From NCBI RefSeq assembly GCF_032854445.1, contig NC_088301.1, positions 26,334,402 through 26,398,401 on the forward strand: a DNA stretch of 64,000 nt. Reading direction: 5' to 3'. This document shows positions 1-9,867 of this stretch, piece after piece (the first letter of the stretch is position 1; each line of letters begins with the position of its first letter). The notes below the pieces were generated by a model that was not told where the DNA came from, ran no database searches, and saw only the letters and a list, made by a program, of their open reading frames with translations. The stretch is from Liolophura sinensis (Eukaryota > Mollusca > Polyplacophora > Chitonida > Chitonidae). A program made the translations under genes and the position numbers.

Positions 1-716
1 CATTGTCACGCCAATTTCGTTACTAAATTCGTCACGCATTGATTTATGCCTTAATACCATGTATTCTCTCAAAACGCATCCAGGTAAAACTAAAACTATA
101 TAATGTAAACGATCAAAGTGTTCCGGGATTAGATGGACTATGCATACACAAAACCATGCAAGATCGTAAAGATATACCATTCCTAGAGATGAACTTTTCA
201 TCATTAAGTTATTTATTTGTCGATGTTTACGCGAATTCTCACGGATTTATGCAAATTGTAGTATAGGCGTAGTAGCTATCTATACCTTAACTCCATGACT
301 GAGTTATTCCAATGGAATATCAGTAGAAATTGTTTTTTTTTTTGTTCAGTTCTGGCAATAATGAAGGGATCTATAAATCTCACTGGCACCTTTTACTGCA
401 GTTATTGCTGACATGTATAGATATACGTGTTAGTTTTATCTGCATTGATACATTTCTGCTTACTTACACACGTAAATGGATAGATTTTAAAATTATATTG
501 TCAGTTTTAATTTGGACAATATATAGCCTGGGCACGAGTCAGTGTTCCTTAAGTTTTTCATAGAACACGTCAAAATTGTTTTTAGGCCTTCCTTTTGTTC
601 TGTTTTCTCAATCCTTTATCAATACATATTCTGGATATAATATTTTCATGACCAAATTTACCCGCTGATCAAGTCTTAAAAAGGAACTCATTTTTTTTGT
701 ACATTTGCACATACAG
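1..716 (+). other. SELENOP intron, 3' part
   Basis: A+T-rich DNA ending in a T-run and acceptor cag at 714-716. I find no exon for the N-terminal UxxC motif here; the few ORFs look random. Confidence 0.6.
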
Positions 717-3700
717 CCTGGAGACAGTGAGGCAGGCACTGGTCAGTCATGGGTTCCAAGATATCGCCTTCTATGTCGTCAATTCCCGTCTCTGGCACTC
801 CCAAATGTTGGTTGAAGAGCTGGAGGTGAGAGTTGGCTTTCCAGTTTTCCAAGATACTCACTCTCGAAATATTTGGACTTCACTTGAGGGGAACAAAGAC
901 GACTTCTTCATATACGACAGGTAAGACAAAGCGGCTGTGTATTTGTGTTTCTGGCGCCGGAATCACAAGCTACATTTCTGACCAATGAGCCGTAAGCTTC
1001 AGGTGCTGGGTCCTATTTCCGGATGCATGTATCAATCAGGGGCCGAAGCCACATCTGAAATACCTTGTGCAATTTTATGCCTTTTATACCTCATCCCAGC
1101 CATTTCAAGACAAACGTGTCAAACTGTCAACTTCCAGTACCACAAACTAAGCATCGTGACAAGATTCTAAATTCTGACCGAAGTCAGAAATGGCTTTGTG
1201 GAATCGACTCCAGGTGCTATTTTATTAGCATATATCTACCTGGGGCAACTTTTATGTATCAACCGTGTTCTATTTTAAAACGTGTCTTCTGGGGAATACT
1301 TTTGTGTATCAACTGGGTCCTGTTCCAGGATGTATCAACCAAGGACTACTCCCATGAAACTTTGTAGATACTTACTTATCTAAATCTTTATATAAGATTA
1401 TGCCATCTACCCAGAAGGTCATCTTCTATACAACGTGTTGCTATGGCAGTACCGTTTGTATTGCACCCCTTTCACTTTAGCAGCGTTGTTTTCTGGAACC
1501 GATTTTACAAAGCCCTTGTAGCAGTACGAACATTGTGTCATCATTTCTGCATAATTACTATACTGCATAATGTGAAAAGTACTCCATGCATGGTATCTGA
1601 AATGAAACGTCAATAAAATGCGGAAGAGAAAAGCCACATCCCTTTCTGAATAGGCAACGCGAAATACATGTACATCTACCAGTGACGGCACTTGTGGCAA
1701 ATATGCTTCCATACACATAAATTTTCCAACAACCAGAATCAGTGTTTTGCTCCATCTACGCTTGTTTATATAATGGAAAACGAGCCTCTACCGAAGTGTT
1801 GAAGAAATGAAGTGAACTGAATTGAACAGCAAACCATATGCAGTGATCTAAGCTACAAAATAGCCAACACATTTGATAAATAGGGTATAGAAAGGAGGAC
1901 CAAAAACTACAGGTGTCATGGATACAATCATTATCCTGATGTTTTTGTTGGTCATTTTGTCCGTCTGTCGTTAAGTTTACGGAAAAGGTCATACAGGGAT
2001 TTGCATGATATTTCACCTACACACTGACCTTCATATTGATGGTCATACAGGGATTTGCATAATATTCCACGTACACACTGACCTTCGACTAAGGGGGGTT
2101 GTGATGCAATGAATTTTTCTAATGATCCTCGATCACTGACATGCAAAGTAAAATTGTTTCTGGAATGTACATTCAGTTCTGGCACAATTTTGTGCTCTTG
2201 GATATTCTCTTCTAGTTCACAATTATAATTCCTTTAAATTAGTTCATTTCGTTCATGAATTCTCACAATTTTGTAGATGTGGGAACCTAGCCTATTATCT
2301 GCCCTACCCGGATAGCTGGTTAGGCTACAGATTCTTCCAGGAGTACCTCTTGTCGGCTTACAACAACGACCCCTGCGGCTGTGAGAGGTCCCAGCACGGG
2401 GCTCCTGGCGAATCAGAGGAAGCTGAAAACGAAGGAGAGGGTGAAAACCCAACACAGGAGCCAAGCGTCACGGCTGACATGGAGGACAGAATGATGGGAG
2501 ACAGCCCAGTCACTTACAACCGCAAGGAGTTAGAGGAGGTACTGTGACTGAGACTGATTCTTAGAGTGTTCATATACCTGAAAGGTTTTTTAAATGTTAA
2601 ATGTTTTTTCACTCCGCGCTTGAATCGCGAAAAGGCGAGAGAGATTAATTTGAGCCTGTCTATCCGTCACGCATTCGTTTTCCTTCCAATTTTAATAAAT
2701 TTGGTGTGCAAATTCAATTTGTGTAATCTCTGATCGGAAAACCAGTCAGATCCATGCATAAGATACCAGAATGAAAACCAGCTCGGGCTAGCTTGATACA
2801 TACATATGTCCATCACGTTAGAGAGGGATATACATTCTGTGAATTAGCTTCTTTCCACGAATCTACAGCTAGGAAACCAAATCAATACAGCGTTTGTCAA
2901 TCTAGCCAGGAAAATCCTGCCACACCGGCAGGCTACCTAAAGCTGATATGTGAAGTGTTTTTCAACCCCATGCAAATTAATGTCAACATCTGGAATGAAA
3001 AAAAATCTTTAACATTTCCAATTTGCTTTTTGACTTCATATCTGTCCTTGAAGGTGATCAGACAACGTTGCCCTGATGTTGAAGTTCAACAGTTGAATGT
3101 GCACTCAACAATTAATTTGTTGTCTAAGTGATGCAAGAATGTAGTCTTGCAGCAGATTTTTCTGTGAAAAACAGCACACACATTCTATTAATTAAACATA
3201 AAGATTCCATTAGACTAACTCGATCATACGTTGAATAAGACAAAATATTGTGTTAAAATTAACAGATTAATTTTTTTAAGTGTGTATGGGCAGAGGTTTT
3301 TTTTTTCAGTAAGGCAAGCTGCGGCACAGCAGATCAAATTCACCCTTAAGATGTTCTAATTCACAAAATTCCAGATACGCCGTCAGAGAAAGATGGAGCG
3401 AATCTTGTACAATAAGACGGTCAGGAAGCACAAGTCCAGGAAGAAGAGCAAGAAACACCAGAAGCTGCAACGTAACAAACATAAACTGAAGAAGAAACAG
3501 CATCTAAAGGAGAAACATCATCAAAAACTAAAGACTAAAGAACATCATCATCATCATCACCATCACCATCACCATTCTAAACACCACACAAAACACCAAG
3601 AGGAGATGCCAGAAAGGGTGCATCATTCTTTAACATACTGAGAACAGTTTTCTAAAACTTACCTGTGTAAAGTCATTCTCAAATTAGGCCTTGAAACACA

Positions 3701-6700
3701 CTGATGTCCTGGACCCATCTCCACAACTGTTCCACCAACAACAACGGTTTTGCCAGATGTCATTAAAACTATCACATGAAAATGATTCATGTCCACACCT
3801 TCAAACAGTAGCACAACACTATGTGCCAACAGTACTGATATTAACAATACATTTACCTTGTGCAATTCCACTGAAGAGCCATTTAGTTCCAATGATAAAT
3901 CTCTCAATCACACTTCATCTATAACAGATCCTTCCAATATGACTAATACATTTGATCAAATGCCAGAGAATGGCACAAATGTATGATGATGACCATGTCA
4001 GACTATGACCGAAGAAAAAGGATGACAGTGACCCAAGGCTCAGGGAGCAATGTCTACAGTATCCTGATCTTGATCCAGTGATCTTAAAACATCAGACAGT
4101 ACTCAGTGACAGTGACCAACTGGTGTACACTGCTGACAGTGCAGTCAGGGAGCAATGTCTACAGTATCCTGATCTTGATCCAGTGATCTTAAAACATCAG
4201 ACAGCACTCAGTGACAGTGACCAACTGGTATACAGGGCTGACAGTGCAATCAGGGAGCAATGTCTACAGTATCCTGATCTTGATCCAGTGATCCTAAAAC
4301 ATCAGACAGCACCCAGTGACAGTGACCAACTGGTGTACAGGGCTGACGATGCAATCAGGGAGCAATGTCTACAGTATCCTGATCTTGATCCAATGATCTT
4401 ACTACATCAGACAGTACTCAGTGACAGTGACCAACTGGTGTACAGGGCTGACAATGCAATCAGGGAGCAATGTCTACAGTATCCTGATCTTGATCCAATG
4501 ATCTTACTACATCAGACAGCACTCAGTGACAGTGACCAACTGGTGTAAAGGACTGACAGTGCAATCAGGGAGCAGTGTCTACAGTATCCTGATCTTGATC
4601 CAGTGATCCTAAAACATCAGACAGTACTCAGTGACAGTGACCAACTGGTGTACACGGCTGACAATGCAATCAGGGAGCAATGTCTACAGTATCCTGATCT
4701 TGATCCAATGATCTTACTACATCAGACAGCACTCAGTGACAGTGACCAACTGGTGTACACTGCTGACAGTGCAGTCAGGGAGCAACGTCTACAGTATCCT
4801 GATCTTGACCCAGTGATCTTAAAACATCAGACAGCACTCAGTGACAGTGACCAACTGGTGACCAGGCCTGACAATGCAATCAGGGAGCAATGTCTACAGT
4901 ACCCTGATCTTGATCCAGTGATCTTAAAACATCAGACAGCACTCAGTGACAGTGACCAACTGGTGACCAGGCCTGACAATGCAATCAGGGAGCAATGTCT
5001 ACAGTATCCTGATCTTGATCCAGTGATCTTACTACATCAGACAGTACTCAGTGACAGTGACCAACAGGTGTAAAGGGCTGACAATACAATCAGGGAGCAA
5101 TGTCTACAGTATCCTGATCTTGATCCAGTGATCTTAAAACATCAGACAGTACCCAGTGACAGTGACCAACAGGTGTAAAGGGCTGACAATGCAATCAGGG
5201 AGCAATGTCTACAGTATCCTGATCTTGATCCAGTGATCTTAAAACATCAGACGGCACTCAGTGACAGTGACCAACTGGTGACCAGGCCTGACAGTGCAGT
5301 CAGGGAGCAATGTCTACAGTATCCTGACCTTGATCCAGTGATCTTACTACATCAGACAGTACTCAGTGACAGTGACCAACAGGTGTACAGGGCTGACAAT
5401 GCAATCAGGGAGCAATGTCTACAGTATCCTGATCTTGATCCAATGATCTTACTACATCAGACAGCACTCAGTGACAGTGACCAACTGGTGACCAGGCCTG
5501 ACAATGCAATCAGGGAGCAATGTCTACAGTATCCTGATCTTGATCCAGTGATCCTAAAACATCAGACAGTACCCAGTGACAGTGACCAACTGATGTACAG
5601 GGCTGACAATGCAATCAGGGAGCAATGTCTACAGTATCCTGATCTTGATCCAGTAATCCTAAAACATCAGACAGTACCCAGTGACAGTGACCAACTAGTG
5701 ACCAGGCCTGACAATGCAATCAGGGAGCAATGTCTACAGTATCCTGATCTTGATCCAGTGATCTTAAAACATTAGACAGCACTCAGTGACAGTGACCAAC
5801 TGGTATACAGGGCTGACAGTGCAATCAGGGAGCAATGTCTACAGTATCCTGATCTTGATCCAGCGATCCTAAAACATCAGACAGTACTCAGTGACAATGA
5901 CCAACAGGTGTACAGGGCTGACATTGCAATCAGGGAGCAATGTCTACAGTATCCTGATCTTGATCCAATGATCTTAAAACATCAGACAGTACTCAGTGAC
6001 AGTGACCAACTGGTGTAAAGGGCTGACAATGCAATCAGGGAGCAATGTCTACAGTATCCTGATCTTGATCCAGTGATCTTACTACATCAGACAGCACTCA
6101 GTGACAGTGACCAACTGGTGTACACTCCTGACAGTGCAGTCAGGGAGCAATGTCTACAGTATCCTGACCTTGATCCAATGATCTTACTACATCAGACAGC
6201 ACTCAGTGACAGTGACCAACTGGTGTACACTGCTGACAATGCAATCAGGGAGCAATGTCTACAGTATCCTGATCCTGATCCAGTGATCTTAAAACATCAG
6301 ACAGTACCCAGTGACAGTGACCAACTGGTGTACAGGGCTGACAATGCAATCAGGGAGCAATGTCTACAGTATCCTGATCTTGATCCAGTGATCCTAAAAC
6401 ATCAGACAGCACTCAGTGACAGTGACCAACTGGTGTACACTGCTGACAATGCAATCAGGGAGCAATGTCTACAGTATCCTGATCCTGATCCAGTGATCTT
6501 AAAACATCAGACAGTACCCAGTGACAGTGACCAACTGGTGTACAGGGCTGACAATGCAATCAGGGAGCAATGTCTACAGTATCCTGATCTTGATCCAGTG
6601 ATCCTAAAACATCAGACAGCACTCAGTGACAGTGACCAACTGGTGACCAGGCCTGACAATGCAATCAGGGAGCAATGTCTACAGTATCCTGATCTTGATC

Positions 6701-7247
6701 CAATGATCTTACTACATCAGACAGTACTCAGTGACAGTGACCAACAGGTGTACAGGGCTGACAATGCAATCAGGGAGCAATGTCTACAGTATCCTGATCT
6801 TGATCCAATGATCTTACTACATCAGACAGCACTCAGTGACAGTGACCAACTGGTATACAGGGCTGACAGTGCAATCAGGGAGCAATGTCTACAGTATCCT
6901 GATCTTGATCCAGTGATCCTAAAACATCAGACAGCACCCAGTGACAGTGACCAACTGGTGTACAGGGCTGACAATGCAATCAGGGAGCAATGTCTACAGT
7001 ATCCTGATCTTGATCCAGTGATCTTACTACATCAGACATTACTCAGTGACAGTGACCAACTGGTGTACACTGCTGACAGTGCAGTCAGGGAGCAACGTCT
7101 ACAGTATCCTGATCTTGACCCAGTGATCTTACTACATCAGACAGTACTCAGTGACAGTGACCAACGGGTGTACACTGCTGACACTGACAAATATCTGGTG
7201 ATAAACCATCCTGATGGTGACCAGTGGTAAACAGTATTATGAATTAG
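717..7247 (+). CDS. SELENOP: Selenoprotein P with a very long UGA/Sec-rich tail (5' exon outside window)
   Basis: Secreted selenium-transport protein; UGA is read as selenocysteine (Sec, U). Seen: exons 717-920, 2277-2538 and 3375-7247, bounded by AG acceptors and GT donors, with phases that join exactly (AG|A giving Arg; then phase 0). The first two match the SELENOP thioredoxin-like domain: FYVVN, SQMLVEEL, GNKDDFFIYDR, then CGNLAYYLPYP. Exon 3 begins with a Lys/Arg-rich stretch and a run of 11 His (about 3543-3575), as in the SELENOP His-rich region, then an Asn/Ser/Thr linker with many N-glycosylation sequons, then the Sec array. The frame has 162 TGA (hand count) and no TAA/TAG until TAG at 7245-7247, giving 1,445 residues within the window. 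The exon with the N-terminal UxxC motif must lie upstream of base 1. Domain identity is near certain. That every TGA is decoded is inference, supported by the SECIS elements. Confidence 0.93.
921..2276 (+). other. SELENOP intron with a small tandem duplication
   Basis: Intron between the two thioredoxin-domain exons (donor gtaaga at 921, acceptor tag at 2274-2276). It contains a direct duplication of about 53 bp around 1988-2087 (ggtcatacagggatttgcat occurs twice) and several degenerate repeats of gtatcaac(c/t) at 1020-1350. No coding sequence recognised. Confidence 0.6.
2539..3374 (+). other. SELENOP intron carrying a MITE
   Basis: Intron between the second thioredoxin-domain exon and the His/Sec exon (donor gtactg, acceptor ccag). 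The 3' part contains an inverted-repeat element (separate entry, 3105-3280). The rest shows no recognisable feature. Confidence 0.6.
3105..3280. mobile_element. MITE-like inverted-repeat element, copy 1
   Basis: Shares with the elements at 61811-62028 and (reverse) 53605-53812 the internal block attctattaatt(a/c)aacataaag and the terminus ttaaaattaacag. The left end is diverged. Short, noncoding and with inverted termini, so probably a non-autonomous DNA transposon. Confidence 0.6.
4020..7222 (+). repeat. SELENOP: In-frame 105-bp tandem repeat array encoding the Sec-rich domain of SELENOP
   Basis: About 30.5 copies of a 105-bp unit (units start at 4104 and every 105 bp to 7149, with a partial lead-in from 4020). 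In the SELENOP frame each unit is 35 codons with TGA at unit positions 2, 4, 11, 23 and 25, giving the pieces QUQUPTG, CUQC (or GUQC) and SUSUSSD. Row by row I counted 155 TGA from 4023 to 7220 and no TAA or TAG. Unit variants differ by a few bases; the block 6223-6432 is repeated as 6433-6642, a recent two-unit duplication. Other frames contain TAA or TAG, so only the TGA frame is preserved. Confidence 0.95.
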
Positions 7248-7300
7248 ATTCCCACCAAATATTCCACCAGATTTTAGAAGTGCATCAACCATCGAAGAGA

Positions 7301-7366
7301 AACCATTTGTATGACGATTCTCAGAGAAAACCGGGAGGTATCTGAGCATTAGAAGCTTAAAATGTT
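7301..7366 (+). promoter_or_regulatory. SELENOP: Possible second SECIS element (form 1-like), 3' UTR
   Basis: SELENOP mRNAs typically carry two SECIS elements. Here ATGA 7311-7314 and TGAG 7343-7346 could form the quartet, with AAAA at 7327-7330 twelve nt after ATGA. Helix II is short and bulged (GAT/ATC and CTC/GAG pairs). A lower helix AAC-ATTT with AAATGTT (7301-7308 with 7360-7366) leaves an asymmetric internal loop. It lies only about 60 bp after the stop codon. Weaker than the element at 7593. Confidence 0.5.
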
Positions 7367-7592
7367 GCCAATTCTCTTTGATAGTTTATCACTTTAAGAA
7401 CGAATACTTGTATATTTTCTGCACTCTACTCACAGTATAGTGTCTAAGATGTGTTACTATTTTCAATATGTTAGCATAAATACACATATTATCAAATGTT
7501 TCTTTTTACACTTTATTCACTTAAGACAGTAACTTTTTGCATAATCTTAAATGTGTCAGCGTTAAATTTATCATATGTTTCTAAAGCCAATG

Positions 7593-7689
7593 TTCCTTAT
7601 TTTTAAAACTCTTCATGAAAAGATGGCAGAAAATCATGGTTATGAACCTGCTGTTTTGGACCCCTTAATGAGTGATTAAAATCAAGGAA
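7593..7689 (+). promoter_or_regulatory. SELENOP: SECIS element, form 2, in the SELENOP 3' UTR
   Basis: A SECIS hairpin recruits SBP2 and the Sec elongation machinery to recode UGA. Seen: ATGA at 7615-7618 opposes GGA(C) at 7658-7661, giving the non-Watson-Crick GA quartet. Above it, helix II pairs 7620-7629 with 7648-7657 (10 pairs, some G-U). The AAAA bulge is at 7630-7633, 11 nt after the quartet strand. A mini-helix TCAT/ATGA (7634-7637 with 7642-7645) caps it, which defines form 2. Below, helix I pairs TTCCTT 7593-7598 with AAGGAA 7684-7689 and TTTTAA 7601-7606 with TTAAAA 7676-7681. All expected parts are present at normal spacing. Confidence 0.9.
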
Positions 7690-7752
7690 TCTGGGTTTTT
7701 GAAATCATATGTATCTTTCATCCAGTGATATTTCTTTTATATGTATAATAAT

Positions 7753-7773
7753 AATAAACAATTTGTCAATAAA
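7753..7773 (+). terminator. SELENOP: SELENOP poly(A) signals
   Basis: Two AATAAA hexamers at 7753-7758 and 7768-7773, followed by a GT-rich stretch (ggttgttttt near 7783), about 510-530 bp after the stop codon and downstream of both SECIS candidates. Confidence 0.7.
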
Positions 7774-7876
7774 CAAATCAGCTGGTTGTTTTTCATTTCA
7801 TGAGGATCACAGTCGTTAATGAGCAAAATATCAAGAACTGTACAGTTTACTGCCTATGTTAATGTGTGCATGTAGT

Positions 7877-8110
7877 CAATGATTCCTTATCTGAGGATTC
7901 ATTATTGGACGGTTCATTATCTGAGGATTCATTATTGGACGGTTCATTATCTGAGGATTCATTATTGGATGATTCATTATCTGAGGATTCATTATTGGAC
8001 AGTTCATTATCTGAAGATTCATTATTGGACAGTTCATTATCTCAGGATTCATTATTGGACGGTTCATTATCTGATGATCCATTATCCAATTGTTCATTAT
8101 CCGATTCCCT
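7877..8110. repeat. 30-bp minisatellite downstream of SELENOP
   Basis: Seven to eight copies of a 30-bp unit around ctgaggattcattattgga, degenerating at the 3' end. Both strands are open by chance (SLSEDSLLDG on +, NRPIMNPQIM on -). It lies after the SELENOP poly(A) signals and is read as noncoding. Confidence 0.85.
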
Positions 8111-9063
8111 ATTATCTGACCTATTTATCATATTGCCTAAAACAAGACCAAAATTTTTCTAAAATGAAATTTATTACATCTATATCAAAAAGTAGTTTCT
8201 CACCAATATTCTAAATACTAAAATGGCTGTCCCTGAGTTGCTTATTCATTTGTCTTTCTCTTTAGTCTTTTTGCTTATATTAATGGGGACCTACTCGCCA
8301 TTTCATTGACATCAAACGTTCGTTTCCTAGCTCATCATTAAAGACAGAATGACACTGCAGTTGATTACACGATTGTGTTTAATTAAAAGCAAATAAGTAA
8401 AACATGTGCACAATTTGAGTCATAACGACCATAACAATAACAATCAACAAACAAGATATCCTTACAAATATCTGATAAATTTGTCAATGGTGCAAATAAA
8501 CCATTTTAAAAAATAATTTCTCACCAACAGATGATACCTAATGAAATTAGTGATGTACATGCAGATGCCAACTTTAATATGTATAATAAAATAAAATGAA
8601 TGTTAAAAATAAAAAGATTTTATCAAATTAATTGATAATGCAAAAAGGACCACACCTGCAAACAACACACACCTGGCATTTGCTTAGATTATTTCTTCTA
8701 CAAGGAATTTCTTTAAGGCTGGGGATATTTTTGGAGAGTTTATCGCAAAATATATTTCAATTATTGTTTTAATACATGTATCACAATACAAAAAACTTGA
8801 CATAATCCTTCAAAACAGGCTTCATACAGTGCTCAAAAGGTTATGTATTGTATAGTATCCTGAAGATCACTTTCACATTATAATAATGTGTGACTTTGGA
8901 CTTATTCTGGCAAGTTAATATACGTAGATCTACTTGTGCTGTATCATGCCAACAATACCTGAAATGTATTGCAGTTTGTACATGTAGGTCATTTCTGCAA
9001 CATTCGTGTTTGCAGCTCATTTTCAAGTTACATGTATTTAGGGATCAGGCTACATGATGTGAC
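8111..9063. other. Intergenic, no gene seen
   Basis: A+T-rich DNA between SELENOP and the convergent GPX7-like gene. I see no splice-bounded coding segment or other recognisable feature. Confidence 0.5.
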
Positions 9064-9306
9064 TAGGCAATAGAGTGTACACTTGGAGCCAGGAGTCTCT
9101 CACCAACGCAGTCGCTGTGAGTTCAAGTCCAGCTCATGCCGGCTTCCTCTCCGGCCGCACGTGGGTAGGTCTGCAGCAACCGATGAATGGTCGTGGGTTT
9201 CCCTCGGGTTGTGCCCAGTTTCCTCCCACCATAATGCTGGCGTCGTCGTATAAGTGAAATATTCTTGAGTAAGGTGTAAAATCCCAATCAAACAAATAAA
9301 TAAATA
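9064..9306 (+). mobile_element. SINE-A copy (tRNA-derived, near full length)
   Basis: The head contains a Pol III B-box-like gtgagttcaagtccagc, then the conserved middle (gtgggtttccctcgggttgt, ccataatgctgg), the 3' end tataagtgaaatattcttga and an (aaat)n tail. This copy and those at 24229 and 57884 show the consensus in + orientation. Confidence 0.85.
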
Positions 9307-9867
9307 TGACACACTGTTATCTTAGCAAAACAACCGAAGTTGAACACAGTTTGTCCGCCATACATGTATTGAATCTCTCTTAAGACAGACTGACATTGAT
9401 TTCTTGGGTTGTTGTGCGACGCCACACTCAAGGATTTTCTACCTATATGATGACAGACAGTTTTAAGGGTGGAGGGAACTGGACTGCTCGGAAAAAACCA
9501 TCAACCTTTGGCAAGTTATCCTGAAAAATTGTTCCAAGCTGCCATATTGGTGGTAGGGAAATGGCCTCCTGTGAACTTCATGTAGGTCTACATGTCAGTG
9601 TGCCGTCAACAACTAACTGCCACACAGGCCCTCAGGTCAATGGAGCTGGGGAATCTGGATTGCATGGGCTGAAAAAACCAGCACTGCTCCAAAGTGCCTA
9701 CGGCTGAAAAATGTTCCAGACAACAACACACCCTGCACATTATTCACAGGACATACCCTTGGACAACTCAAGTCCACAAGTGCAAGTTGACCTGTGTCAG
9801 TGCTATTGCCAGAACACCGATCTTATTTATCATGAGACTAAATATGATACATTTACACACCAAAGGA
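9307..9867. other. Intergenic with a diverged SINE-C-like fragment
   Basis: Between the SINE and the GPX7-like stop codon. The stretch around 9410-9700 (gacagttttaagggtggagg) resembles part of the SINE-C element at 10805. It includes the GPX7-like 3' UTR; no clear AATAAA on the minus strand close to the stop. Confidence 0.4.

Noticed and set aside
1-700. Search for the SELENOP exon with the N-terminal UxxC motif
   Set aside because: No matching sequence found; it must be upstream of the window.
4020-7222. Array seen as a plain noncoding satellite or CRISPR-like repeat in the 3' UTR
   Set aside because: No spacers; frame continuity with SELENOP exons, absence of TAA/TAG, QUQUP/SUSU composition and SECIS downstream argue for coding. 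A stop at 3639 would leave no Sec tail, contrary to the family.
4078-7230. Four long open frames (156, 156, 180 and 385 codons) reading as Asp/Gln-rich repeat proteins (MILKHQT, LSDSDQLV)
   Set aside because: They lie one base off the SELENOP frame, are interrupted by TAA/TAG several times, and arise because 105 bp is a multiple of three.
7866-8214. Open frames on both strands (SLSEDSLLD and NRPIMNPQ repeats)
   Set aside because: A 30-bp minisatellite after the SELENOP poly(A) signals; frames are open on both strands by periodicity.
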